From positions 1-8,135 of the forward strand of contig CAMLDR010000184.1 in assembly GCA_946478775.1 (NCBI GenBank): a DNA stretch of 8,135 nucleotides. The letters are read 5' to 3'. The position numbers and the translations under genes were made by a program. Below the pieces are notes generated by a model, which was not told the DNA's origin, did no database searches, and was given only the letters and a program-made list of their open reading frames with translations. Source of the stretch: an uncultured Flavobacteriales bacterium. GTDB lineage: Bacteria > Bacteroidota > Bacteroidia > Flavobacteriales > Crocinitomicaceae. This document shows positions 1 through 5,892 of this stretch, in pieces (within the stretch, counting starts at the first letter, position 1; every line of letters begins with the position of its first letter).

Positions 1-716
1 CCGCAATGTTCGCAAACGATTACTTTTCTGCGTGTATCGATATCCAATTGACGTTGAGGCGGGATCTTGTTGAAACATCCTCCGCAAGAATCACGGTCAA
101 CACCAACAACAGCTAATCCGTTTTTCGCATTCGTGCGCAAACGATCGTATGCAGCAATTAAGCGAACATCGATCAATGCTTTTGCTTTTTCAGACTGAGT
201 AATCAATGCATCCTCTTCTTTTTGAGTTTCACCAACGATCTCGTTTAACTCATCCTGTTTTACTTTCAAATCTCCTTTACGGAACTCCAAACGTTCTTTA
301 GCTTCATCCAATACCTCCTTTTTAGCAGTGATTTTGATTTTAGCTTCTTTCATACGCTTTTCGTGCAATTTGATCTCCAACTCCTGGTATTCGATCTCTT
401 TCGCTAACGATTCAAACTCACGATTGTTTCGTACGTTATTTTGTTGATCCTTGAACTTTACAATTGCAGCCTCAGCATCTTTCATTGCCATCTTACGATC
501 AGCAACTTCCGTATCTAATTCTTTAGCTTCATCTTGCAGGTTCTTGATTCTAGTCTCTAACCCTTCGATCTCGTCCTCCAAATCCTGAACCTCCAAAGGC
601 AATTCACCACGTACGGTTCTAATTTTATCGATTTGAGAATCAATCTTTTGCAACGCATACAATGCGTCCAACTTTTCAGCAACTGTTGTTTCTTTTGTAC
701 TTGCTTTTGCAGCCAT
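1..716 (-). CDS. C4 zinc-ribbon coiled-coil protein (DUF164/CdsZ-like), 3' end cut by window edge
   Basis: The frame opens at the ATG complementary to 714-716 and stays open to the left edge, giving 238 whole codons, so the C-terminus is missing. Residues about 15-185 are rich in Glu, Lys, Leu and Gln with heptad-like spacing, indicating a long antiparallel coiled coil. It contains the family-typical RNNREFESLAKEIE stretch (about 97-110). After the coil come two cysteine pairs, CGGC (Cys211, Cys214) and CEHC (Cys235, Cys238), which form a C4 zinc ribbon of the zf-RING_7/DUF164 type. Relatives are usually about 240-260 aa, so little is lost. The family is thought to bind nucleic acid or act as a scaffold; its biochemical role is not settled. 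It lies 3 nt downstream of the Nif3-family gene and must share its transcript. This pairing is recalled from other Bacteroidota and from Chlamydia. The start is chosen from the close junction and the family-like N-terminus. Confidence 0.9.
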   Translation of the reverse strand, partial: MAAKASTKETTVAEKLDALYALQKIDSQIDKIRTVRGELPLEVQDLEDEIEGLETRIKNLQDEAKELDTEVADRKMAMKDAEAAIVKFKDQQNNVRNNREFESLAKEIEYQELEIKLHEKRMKEAKIKITAKKEVLDEAKERLEFRKGDLKVKQDELNEIVGETQKEEDALITQSEKAKALIDVRLIAAYDRLRTNAKNGLAVVGVDRDSCGGCFNKIPPQRQLDIDTRRKVIVCEHC

Positions 717-719
717 ACT

Positions 720-1814
720 TTAGAGATAATTTATCGGATTCGTATTTACACTCGTTAAACGAACCGCAAAATTAGTAAATTTTTTCTTCATTTGTGCTAC
801 TAACCACTCAGAAGTATATTGTTCTGACTCAAAATGACCAATATCCGCAATCATCAGGTGATTCTCCGCATCAAAAAACTCGTGGTATTTAAAGTCTCCT
901 GTAATAAAAACATCCGCTTTTGCGCGAATGGCGTCTTTTAATAGAAAACTTCCAGCACCACCGCAAACGGCAACCGTTTTAATCATCGATTTGGTTGGCT
1001 GCGTATACCGTACAGTTCCGCATTGGAAGGTTTTTTTGACAAAATTCAGGAATTCCATCACTTCCATCTCATTTTCCAACGTGCCGATCATACCGCTGCC
1101 AATGTACTCGTTCGTGTTCGACAACCCGATTACATCGTAAGCAATTTCTTCGTAAGGATGGGCTGCTTTCATGGCCTGTAAAACAGAATGGAGCGCGTGT
1201 TCAGAAACAATGACTTCGATCTTTACCTCTTTTACCACTTCCAGTTCACCTGCTTTTCCGATAAATGGAACTGCATCTGCATCCGGTCGGAATCTTCCCT
1301 CACCCTCCACAGAAAAACTGCAGGAATCATAAGAACCGATCATTCCTGCTCCGGCTTTGGCCATGGCTTCACGTAACGGATCTGCATGAGTTTGCGGAAC
1401 AAAAACCGCCAATTTGTGGTTCGTTGCTGCTTTCGGATTTAAGATTTTCTGATTGGTCAGTCCCAGCTTTTCAGAAATAATGTGATTTACTCCAAAATGT
1501 ACGTTATCCAGGTTCGTATGAATGGCAATCAAACTGATGTCATTTTTGATGGCTTTCAAAACTGTTCGTTCCACATAGTTTGAGCCCGTAATTCGTCGTA
1601 AGCCTTTAAAAATAATCGGGTGATGTGTCACGATCACATTTGCTCCATACAGAATGGCTTCGTCTACGATTGTTTCAATGCAGTCCAATGCCACCAAAAC
1701 GCCTTTTATTTCCGAGTTCGGATCGCCGACCAATAAACCGGAATTATCATACGATTCCTGGTAAGTAAACGGTGCAATGTGATTTAAATAAGAAACGAGC
1801 TCTTTGACCTGCAT
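720..1814 (-). CDS. Nif3-family dinuclear metal-centre protein
   Basis: This 364-aa protein has the two-part Nif3/DUF34 fold. The N-terminal half carries VIVTHHPIIFKG (His64, His65) and IAIHTNLDN (Asp103). The C-terminal half carries GDFKYHE (306-312) and ADIGHFESEQ (His327, Glu331). These five residues match the expected ligands of the two-metal site. Residues about 130-240 form an inserted domain of the PII/CutA-like kind, with an AAHPYEEIAYDV motif (217-228). The insert explains the length: about 365-375 aa in long forms such as Bacillus YqfO, against about 250 aa in short forms such as E. coli YbgI. Members form hexameric toroids in the cytoplasm. Proposed roles include GTP cyclohydrolase I-like activity and metal handling, but the true substrate is not established. 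The start at 1814 gives the conserved MQVKELVSYLNHIAP opening. The gene leads a two-gene operon with the zinc-ribbon gene. Confidence 0.95.
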   Translation of the reverse strand: MQVKELVSYLNHIAPFTYQESYDNSGLLVGDPNSEIKGVLVALDCIETIVDEAILYGANVIVTHHPIIFKGLRRITGSNYVERTVLKAIKNDISLIAIHTNLDNVHFGVNHIISEKLGLTNQKILNPKAATNHKLAVFVPQTHADPLREAMAKAGAGMIGSYDSCSFSVEGEGRFRPDADAVPFIGKAGELEVVKEVKIEVIVSEHALHSVLQAMKAAHPYEEIAYDVIGLSNTNEYIGSGMIGTLENEMEVMEFLNFVKKTFQCGTVRYTQPTKSMIKTVAVCGGAGSFLLKDAIRAKADVFITGDFKYHEFFDAENHLMIADIGHFESEQYTSEWLVAQMKKKFTNFAVRLTSVNTNPINYL

Positions 1815-1823
1815 ATTGAAAAA

Positions 1824-1847
1824 ATTACGAATTACGAATTACGAATT
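1824..1847. repeat. Heptamer tandem repeat (ATTACGA)x3 plus ATT
   Basis: Three perfect copies of ATTACGA run from 1824 to 1844, followed by a partial ATT. The array sits 10 bp outside the start codon of the Nif3-family gene. It lies inside the predicted leader of that gene, where it reads TTCGTAA repeats on the transcribed strand. A 17-bp segment of it (1822-1838) recurs exactly, in the same orientation, at 3871-3887 beyond the glycosyltransferase gene. Whether it is an expression element, a slippage product or a dispersed genomic repeat cannot be told from this window. Confidence 0.85.
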
Positions 1848-1879
1848 TAAAGATAGGAGTTTAATCTTCAATCCCACAA
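1848..1879 (-). promoter_or_regulatory. Candidate Bacteroidota-type promoter of the Nif3/zinc-ribbon operon
   Basis: Read on the minus strand, TATCTTTA (complement of 1848-1855) matches the -7 consensus TAnnTTTG at all but the last base. A TTG (complement of 1877-1879) lies 21 nt upstream, within the spacing reported for flavobacterial promoters. Initiation would fall near 1840-1843, giving a leader of about 26-30 nt made almost wholly of the heptamer array. The assignment rests on motif match only. Confidence 0.45.
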
Positions 1880-1938
1880 TCAATCATTAAGCTTTATTCC
1901 TTTTCAGCTCAATATTTACAACCTTTTATAAAATTTCG

Positions 1939-1946
1939 TATTATTG
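1939..1946 (+). promoter_or_regulatory. Weak -7-like element before the first lipoprotein gene
   Basis: TATTATTG matches TAnnTTTG at five of six defined positions and ends 17 nt before the ATG at 1964. No clear TTG is seen at the expected upstream distance, only a TTTA at 1915-1918. A promoter must exist somewhere in the 149-bp divergent gap, and this is the best + strand candidate. Confidence 0.25.
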
Positions 1947-1963
1947 AATTAAAATCGCCTAAA

Positions 1964-2425
1964 ATGAAACAGACCTTTCTATTTTCTATTCTAATCATCT
2001 GCATTTCTTGTTTTTCCTGTGAGAAAGAAAAACTAAAAGGCGAAGAAAAGGATTATAAAGAATCCATTGTTGGTGACTATGACTGGGAGGAATCCACAAC
2101 TGGTGAATACTATCCATATTCGACTATAATCACTCATTCACCTTCAACTACAGGTAACAATTACGGATTCCGAATAAAAAAGAACTATAATATTTTTCTT
2201 TACGAGAATGGAAAACAAATCAAAAAAGGCAAACTGAAAGAAATCACAAAAGAGTCATATTTTATTCCAGACTCTTATGCTAGCGAAACTGGTACCTTCA
2301 TCTATTACCACAAAATCACTTTTATTTTTGAAGGTGAAAGTATCACTTTATATGATGAGAATGGTATGTCCTGTAAAACCTGGCCATATAATAACTCCCC
2401 AAACTTTTTTAAAAAAATCAAATGA
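1964..2425 (+). CDS. Small lipoprotein, possible lipocalin-like fold
   Basis: The protein has 153 aa. A hydrophobic signal peptide (residues 1-18) leads into CISCFSCEKEK. Cys19 is the likeliest lipidated residue and Cys16 is the alternative. The charged residues after it (EKEK) resemble the export signal of surface-exposed Bacteroidota lipoproteins, so an outer-membrane location is inferred. The mature part has GDYDWEES (37-44), a THSPSTTG segment (57-64), FRIKKNYNIFLYENGK (69-84) and alternating strands. This order resembles the lipocalin-like lipoproteins common in Bacteroidota, but no binding residue can be named and the function is unknown. The ATG at 1964 gives a complete signal peptide; the upstream bases are A-rich with no Shine-Dalgarno. 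The stop overlaps the next gene's start. The line 2161-2220 is only 25% GC by hand count, against 48% for 5281-5340 inside the phosphorylase gene. Confidence 0.8.
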   Translation: MKQTFLFSILIICISCFSCEKEKLKGEEKDYKESIVGDYDWEESTTGEYYPYSTIITHSPSTTGNNYGFRIKKNYNIFLYENGKQIKKGKLKEITKESYFIPDSYASETGTFIYYHKITFIFEGESITLYDENGMSCKTWPYNNSPNFFKKIK

Positions 2426-2865
2426 AATCCCTTCAATCAATTTCATGTATTCTATTGTTAACTCTCTTTAGCTGCAAGAAAGAATTCAAACACGAAATTC
2501 CTACTGGAGAGTTCATTCCTTCAAATTGTGAGTTGTGTGGCTATGCAGATCAGATCTCAGGTCAATACCGGGGACATGCCATTTTCCATTCTGGTAATTT
2601 TGACGATTCACTAACCATCAGTATGGAACATATTTTTCTGAATTTTGGACCTCAATTAGATTCAACCACTATGTATTTCCGGCGTGTACAGGATTTTGAT
2701 TCAGTAGCAACAAGTATAGACACCTTATCTATCCAAACAAATGCAGGTAATTTTTATTATGTGTCAATGAAAATTTTCGGTGATTCAATGATTATACATC
2801 AAACTATGCCTACTCCTGTTGGAGATATTCCGATGTTCGATTTCAAAGGAAAGAGAATTCCCTGA
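2422..2865 (+). CDS. Small lipoprotein with a CxxC pair, function unknown
   Basis: The protein has 147 aa. A signal peptide of type II ends in LTLFSC, so Cys18 is the predicted lipidated residue, and KKE follows it. The mature part contains NCELCG (Cys36, Cys39). It is not a CxxCH haem site; a disulfide or a metal site is possible. Next comes a strand-rich region starting SGQYRGHAIFHSG (46-58) and DDSLTISMEH (61-70), a pattern seen in calycin-like lipoproteins. No family is recognised with confidence. The start codon overlaps the previous stop as ATGA (2422-2425), so translation of the two genes is probably coupled, and they may work together at the cell surface. The stop TGA (2863-2865) directly abuts the stop of the convergent glycosyltransferase gene, leaving no room for a terminator between them. 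Confidence 0.8.
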   Translation: MKSLQSISCILLLTLFSCKKEFKHEIPTGEFIPSNCELCGYADQISGQYRGHAIFHSGNFDDSLTISMEHIFLNFGPQLDSTTMYFRRVQDFDSVATSIDTLSIQTNAGNFYYVSMKIFGDSMIIHQTMPTPVGDIPMFDFKGKRIP

Positions 2866-3846
2866 TCACAAATTGCAAAACCGGATTTCTGCAATAAACG
2901 GTTGATAGATTTTTTTTAGTGCTAATTCATCAATCAAAGTAGTATTTAAAATTTGTGCTTTTTCAGTGGAAGGAATTTCATCCAATCCAACCAACGAATG
3001 TCCAAAAATCCCAGTTGGAAATTTCTCCGGTTCATGGGAAACCCAGCAAAACGGAATGGTTCTTTCCAAAAGCACTTTTGCTGTTAAACGTCCCTTCTGC
3101 CCTGTTCCGTTGACGATCAATTGCTGATTTTGATCCCAATCCAGTTCTATAAAATGATTGATCTTCAAATCAAAAAATGCTTTCTGCTGATAATCTACAC
3201 TTGTTTTGGAAGTTCTCAGGTCGTGATCGCGCCACAAATGCGTTACTATGTCTAAACCTTTGATCGTAAATCCGGCTTCATACCAGCGGAACAGCAAATC
3301 GTAATCTTCCGGATAATTCAATTCTTCAAAACCGCCACATTTTTCCAAATCAGCTTTCCACATCATCCAGTTTCCGGATGCTAGTGAACATTCGCGGTAA
3401 ATGTGGTCGTAAAAATCCTGTTGATCTACCCGTTCATTCAGCCACTTTTCATATCCCCGATAACCTTCTGAAATCGAATGAACAGAGAAATACTTCACTT
3501 TTCCTGTTACAATTTGATGTGTTCCGTTTATAAGACTTTCCAGGAATGTTTCCAGTTTGAAATCCGGCATCACATCATCTGCATCCATTCGTGTTACATA
3601 TTCACCTTTGGCCTGCGAAAGCGCTGTACAAAGTGCATCTACAATTCCCCGTCCTTTGTTTTCAAGCAAAATGATGCGTGGATCATGCAGTAAATCTGCA
3701 ATTTCTTCCAACTCATTTTCTCTACTGTGATCGTTCACCAAAATCCATTCCCAAGCCGTGTGTATTTGTCCCAAAACAGACAACGCAGTTTCCCGAATGT
3801 ATTTTTCAGCATTGCGGTATGGAGTAAGAATGGATATGAGGGCCAT
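2866..3846 (-). CDS. Family 2 glycosyltransferase with Rossmann-like C-terminal extension
   Basis: The protein has 326 aa. Residues about 1-225 form a GT-A domain of glycosyltransferase family 2. It opens with ISILTPYRNAEKYIRE (4-19), followed by WILVNDHS (34-41), the metal- and nucleotide-sugar-binding RMDADD (Asp88, Asp90) and the acceptor-side PEDYDLLFRW (179-188, Glu180 and Asp181 as likely base region). The WRDHDLRTS stretch (205-213) is also usual for the family. No membrane segment is seen, so it should act at the cytoplasmic face, on a surface polysaccharide, lipopolysaccharide or glycoprotein glycan. Donor and acceptor cannot be predicted. Residues about 240-320 are an added segment with LIVNGTGQKGRLTAKVLL (243-260), which resembles a dinucleotide-binding loop. 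The gene converges on the lipoprotein pair and diverges from lpxK across a 63-bp gap. The ATG at 3846 starts directly before the first strand of the fold. Confidence 0.88.
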   Translation of the reverse strand: MALISILTPYRNAEKYIRETALSVLGQIHTAWEWILVNDHSRENELEEIADLLHDPRIILLENKGRGIVDALCTALSQAKGEYVTRMDADDVMPDFKLETFLESLINGTHQIVTGKVKYFSVHSISEGYRGYEKWLNERVDQQDFYDHIYRECSLASGNWMMWKADLEKCGGFEELNYPEDYDLLFRWYEAGFTIKGLDIVTHLWRDHDLRTSKTSVDYQQKAFFDLKINHFIELDWDQNQQLIVNGTGQKGRLTAKVLLERTIPFCWVSHEPEKFPTGIFGHSLVGLDEIPSTEKAQILNTTLIDELALKKIYQPFIAEIRFCNL

Positions 3847-3858
3847 GGTGTAAAAATA

Positions 3859-3886
3859 ATGACGAATGCCAAATTACGAATTACGA
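3859..3886. repeat. Second heptamer array, two perfect and two degenerate units
   Basis: In strict 7-bp phase the units read ATGACGA, ATGCCAA, ATTACGA, ATTACGA. The last two are identical to the unit at 1824-1844. The 17 bp at 3871-3887 equal 1822-1838 exactly and have the same orientation. As at the first site, the array starts just upstream (12 bp) of a minus-strand start codon, here the glycosyltransferase's. The opposite side faces lpxK. Confidence 0.75.
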
Positions 3887-3900
3887 ACTGGAGTTTCTGT

Positions 3901-3908
3901 TATCTTTA
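3901..3908 (+). promoter_or_regulatory. -7-like element immediately before lpxK
   Basis: TATCTTTA matches TAnnTTTG except at the last base and is the same octamer proposed for the Nif3 operon. It ends one base before the first candidate ATG of lpxK, so any transcript starting from it would have a leader of almost no length. No TTG is found 17-23 nt upstream, which weakens the call. Confidence 0.35.
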
Positions 3909-3909
3909 C

Positions 3910-4953
3910 ATGATGGAAAAATTCCGTTTGCTTCTTCTGCCCTTTTCATGGCTCTACGGATTGATCGTAAGCATACGAAACTGGATGTTTGATGCCGGAA
4001 TAAAAAAATCACAGCCTATTCCCGGAGCTTCTATCTGCATTGGGAATATTACGGTGGGCGGAACAGGTAAATCTCCCTTAACAGCTTACATTGCGAATTT
4101 ATTCACAAATAAAAACCCCGTGATCCTTTCCCGTGGTTACGGAAGAAAAACGCAGGGATTGCATATCGCAAATACAGGCAGTACCGCAAGTGAAATTGGA
4201 GACGAACCGATGATGTATTGGACCAATTTCCATCACAAAATTCCGGTTGTGGTGGCTGAAAAGCGCCAAATCGGAGTGGATTGGATCCGCGAGCACAAAA
4301 AAGATTCATTGATCTTGTTAGACGACGCCTTTCAGCACCGGGCTGTAAAAGCCGGATTGAATATCCTGCTGATGACTTATGATCGTCCGGTTTTTAAAGA
4401 TTTTGTTTTCCCGGCCGGAAACCTGCGTGAACCGCGATCAGGAATGAAACGGGCCGACATTGCCCTGATCACCAAATGTCCGAAAGATCTTACCGAAAAC
4501 GACAAAACGCTATTTAGAAAAAAAATTCCGCTAAATACAGATAACATTTTCTTCAGCGAGGTTATTTACGGGGAGTTAAAAGGCCTTTTCGGAGCAGTTT
4601 GGGAACCTTTCGATCAATTAATTTTGGTTACCGGAATTGCACAGCCTGAACCGCTATATCGTTTTTTAGCTGAAAACCATCGGGTTGAGTCCATCCAATT
4701 CCCCGATCACCATGCCTTTACTCTTGCAGATATTCAACAAATTCAGCAAAAAGTTGCTACTTTTGCACACCAACGATGCGCAGTAGTTACAACCGAAAAA
4801 GATGCGGTGCGTTTTGCCGAGTGGAAAGAAGCCATTTCAGCAAGCAAAATCCCGTTTTTTGTGCAAAGTATTTCGTTGAAAATAGATAGAGAAGAAGATT
4901 TTAAAGCATTACTCGAAAATTATGTTGTTAGAACAAATGAAAGAAGCTGCTGA
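3910..4953 (+). CDS. lpxK: Tetraacyldisaccharide 4'-kinase (lipid A biosynthesis)
   Basis: LpxK transfers the ATP gamma-phosphate to the 4' position of the lipid A disaccharide at the inner face of the cytoplasmic membrane, the last step before Kdo addition. From the ATG at 3910 the protein has 347 aa, a usual length. The N-terminus RLLLLPFSWLYG with the following hydrophobic helix (about 6-22) is the membrane anchor typical of the family. NITVGGTGKSP (46-56) is the Walker A loop. ILSRGYGRK (72-80), GDEPMMY (97-103), LLDDAFQHR (136-144) and PAGNLREP (168-175) are further family signatures. The frame is open further upstream to 3727, but that part overlaps the glycosyltransferase antisense and lacks family similarity. 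Codons 3910 and 3913 are both ATG, and either could be the start. The 3' end overlaps the phosphorylase gene by 32 bp, so the two form an operon. Confidence 0.96.
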   Translation: MMEKFRLLLLPFSWLYGLIVSIRNWMFDAGIKKSQPIPGASICIGNITVGGTGKSPLTAYIANLFTNKNPVILSRGYGRKTQGLHIANTGSTASEIGDEPMMYWTNFHHKIPVVVAEKRQIGVDWIREHKKDSLILLDDAFQHRAVKAGLNILLMTYDRPVFKDFVFPAGNLREPRSGMKRADIALITKCPKDLTENDKTLFRKKIPLNTDNIFFSEVIYGELKGLFGAVWEPFDQLILVTGIAQPEPLYRFLAENHRVESIQFPDHHAFTLADIQQIQQKVATFAHQRCAVVTTEKDAVRFAEWKEAISASKIPFFVQSISLKIDREEDFKALLENYVVRTNERSC

Positions 4954-5737
4954 GTGCATCAACAGCAAAACATCCGTTAAACCGGGAATCGGGATCATTT
5001 TAGGAACCGGATTAGGCGGATTGGTTAAAGAAATCGAAATCATTGATGAGATTCCTTACGAACAAATCCCTCACTTTCCTGTTTCAACCGTTGAAAGTCA
5101 CTCCGGAAAGTTGATTTTTGGAACACTTGGCGGGAAAAAAGTAGTTGCTATGCAGGGCCGTTTTCACTTCTACGAAGGTTACAACATGCAGCAGGTTACT
5201 TTCCCTGTTCGGGTGATGAAATTATTGGGAATCGAGCGTCTCTTCGTAAGTAATGCTTCAGGAGGTGTGAACCCCGATTTCGAAGTGGGTGAGATCATGA
5301 TCTTGAATGACCACATTAACTTGTTCCCGGCTCATCCGCTTATTGGTAAGAACATCGATGAATTGGGACCACGTTTCCCGGATATGAGCGAGCCTTACGA
5401 TCATTCCATGATTGAAGTAGCTAAAAACATCGCTAAAGAAAATAATATCAAAGTTTCTGTCGGAACATACGCTGCCCTGACAGGCCCAACTTTGGAAACT
5501 CCTGCTGAATACGGTTATGTTCGTGCCATTGGTGCGGATGCCGTTGGAATGTCAACGATTCCGGAAGTAATTGTGGCGCGCCACATGGAAATTCCTTGTT
5601 TCGCAATCTCCATTATCACCGATTTAGGTGTTCCGGGGAAAATTCAGAAAGTGAGTTTACAGGATGTTATTGAGGTAGCAAGTAGACAAGAGCCGAAGAT
5701 GACCTTGATCATGAGCCAATTGATTGCTCGTTTGTAA
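4922..5737 (+). CDS. punA: Purine nucleoside phosphorylase, trimeric class, with altered specificity residues
   Basis: This 271-aa cytoplasmic enzyme phosphorolyses purine nucleosides to free base and ribose 1-phosphate in purine salvage. Family motifs in order: GIILGTGLGGL (24-34, phosphate loop), VSTVESHSGKLIFG (54-67), AMQGRFHFYEGY (76-87), VSNASGGVNPDFEVGEIMI (109-127), GPRFPDMSEPYD (149-160), GPTLETPAEY (188-197, Glu192 equals human Glu201) and GADAVGMSTIPEVIVARH (204-221, Met210). Two pocket positions differ from human PNP: Asp234 in SIITDLG replaces Asn243, and Leu246 in KVSLQDV replaces His257. The start at 4922 lies within the end of lpxK. An alternative ATG at 4937 would shorten the protein by five residues, but the MLLEQMKEAA opening fits relatives better. 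A strong terminator begins 21 nt after the stop. Lipid A and purine salvage have no direct link, so the pairing with lpxK is probably just a shared transcript. Confidence 0.94.
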   Translation: MLLEQMKEAAECINSKTSVKPGIGIILGTGLGGLVKEIEIIDEIPYEQIPHFPVSTVESHSGKLIFGTLGGKKVVAMQGRFHFYEGYNMQQVTFPVRVMKLLGIERLFVSNASGGVNPDFEVGEIMILNDHINLFPAHPLIGKNIDELGPRFPDMSEPYDHSMIEVAKNIAKENNIKVSVGTYAALTGPTLETPAEYGYVRAIGADAVGMSTIPEVIVARHMEIPCFAISIITDLGVPGKIQKVSLQDVIEVASRQEPKMTLIMSQLIARL

Positions 5738-5758
5738 ATCCTTTAAAACAACTATTTC

Positions 5759-5802
5759 AAAGCCCTGAAGAGATGGTAACATCTGATTTCAGGGCTTTTT
5801 TT
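5759..5802 (+). terminator. Intrinsic terminator closing the lpxK-punA operon
   Basis: An 11-bp perfect stem pairs AAAGCCCTGAA (5759-5769) with TTCAGGGCTTT (5788-5798). Inside it a second 5-bp stem pairs AGATG (5771-5775) with CATCT (5780-5784) around a GTAA tetraloop. A run of seven T (5796-5802) follows. Confidence 0.93.
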
Positions 5803-5833
5803 GCCCTACAATATTCCTCTAACACTAAATTTC

Positions 5834-5849
5834 TTCGTTATATAACGAA
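5834..5849. promoter_or_regulatory. Perfect 16-bp palindrome, operator candidate
   Basis: TTCGTTATATAACGAA is exactly its own reverse complement. It lies about 87 bp before the DUF2157 gene start and 31 bp beyond the terminator's T-run. The half-site TTCGTTA appears again at 5909-5915, overlapping the predicted -7 element. The form is typical of a dimeric regulator site, but the protein that binds is unknown. Confidence 0.5.
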
Positions 5850-5852
5850 AAC

Positions 5853-5870
5853 ATGATATCATGATATCAT
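5853..5870. promoter_or_regulatory. Perfect 18-bp palindrome made of a tandem 8-bp unit
   Basis: ATGATATCATGATATCAT is both an exact palindrome and two tandem copies of ATGATATC plus AT. Each 10-bp half-overlapping unit (ATGATATCAT) is also palindromic. It is 3 bp from the previous palindrome, with centres 20 bp apart. It could be a second operator or a low-complexity AT-rich repeat. Confidence 0.45.
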
Positions 5871-5892
5871 CAATACATTTAGGAAAGAATTA

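Noticed and set aside
1815..1963. A small RNA or riboswitch in the divergent gap
   Set aside because: Apart from the heptamer array and weak promoter elements, no stable stem or known aptamer pattern was seen.
2036..2064. Purine-rich stretch in the first lipoprotein gene as an internal start with Shine-Dalgarno
   Set aside because: It encodes the Lys/Glu-rich segment after the lipobox; Bacteroidota rarely use Shine-Dalgarno signals, and the signal peptide requires the upstream ATG.
2405..2417. T6A7 run near the end of the first lipoprotein gene as a frameshift or phase-variation site
   Set aside because: The frame reads through normally to a stop that overlaps the next start as ATGA, and the run lies in the last few codons, where a shift would change little.
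3727..3909. Upstream extension of the lpxK reading frame to an ATG at 3727
   Set aside because: The added 61 residues lie antisense to the glycosyltransferase gene and its leader and have no LpxK-like sequence; the family N-terminus starts at 3910 or 3913.
5853..5870. Start of a CRISPR-like or longer tandem repeat array
   Set aside because: Only two 8-bp units are present, without spacers, and no cas gene is nearby; the palindrome reading is simpler.
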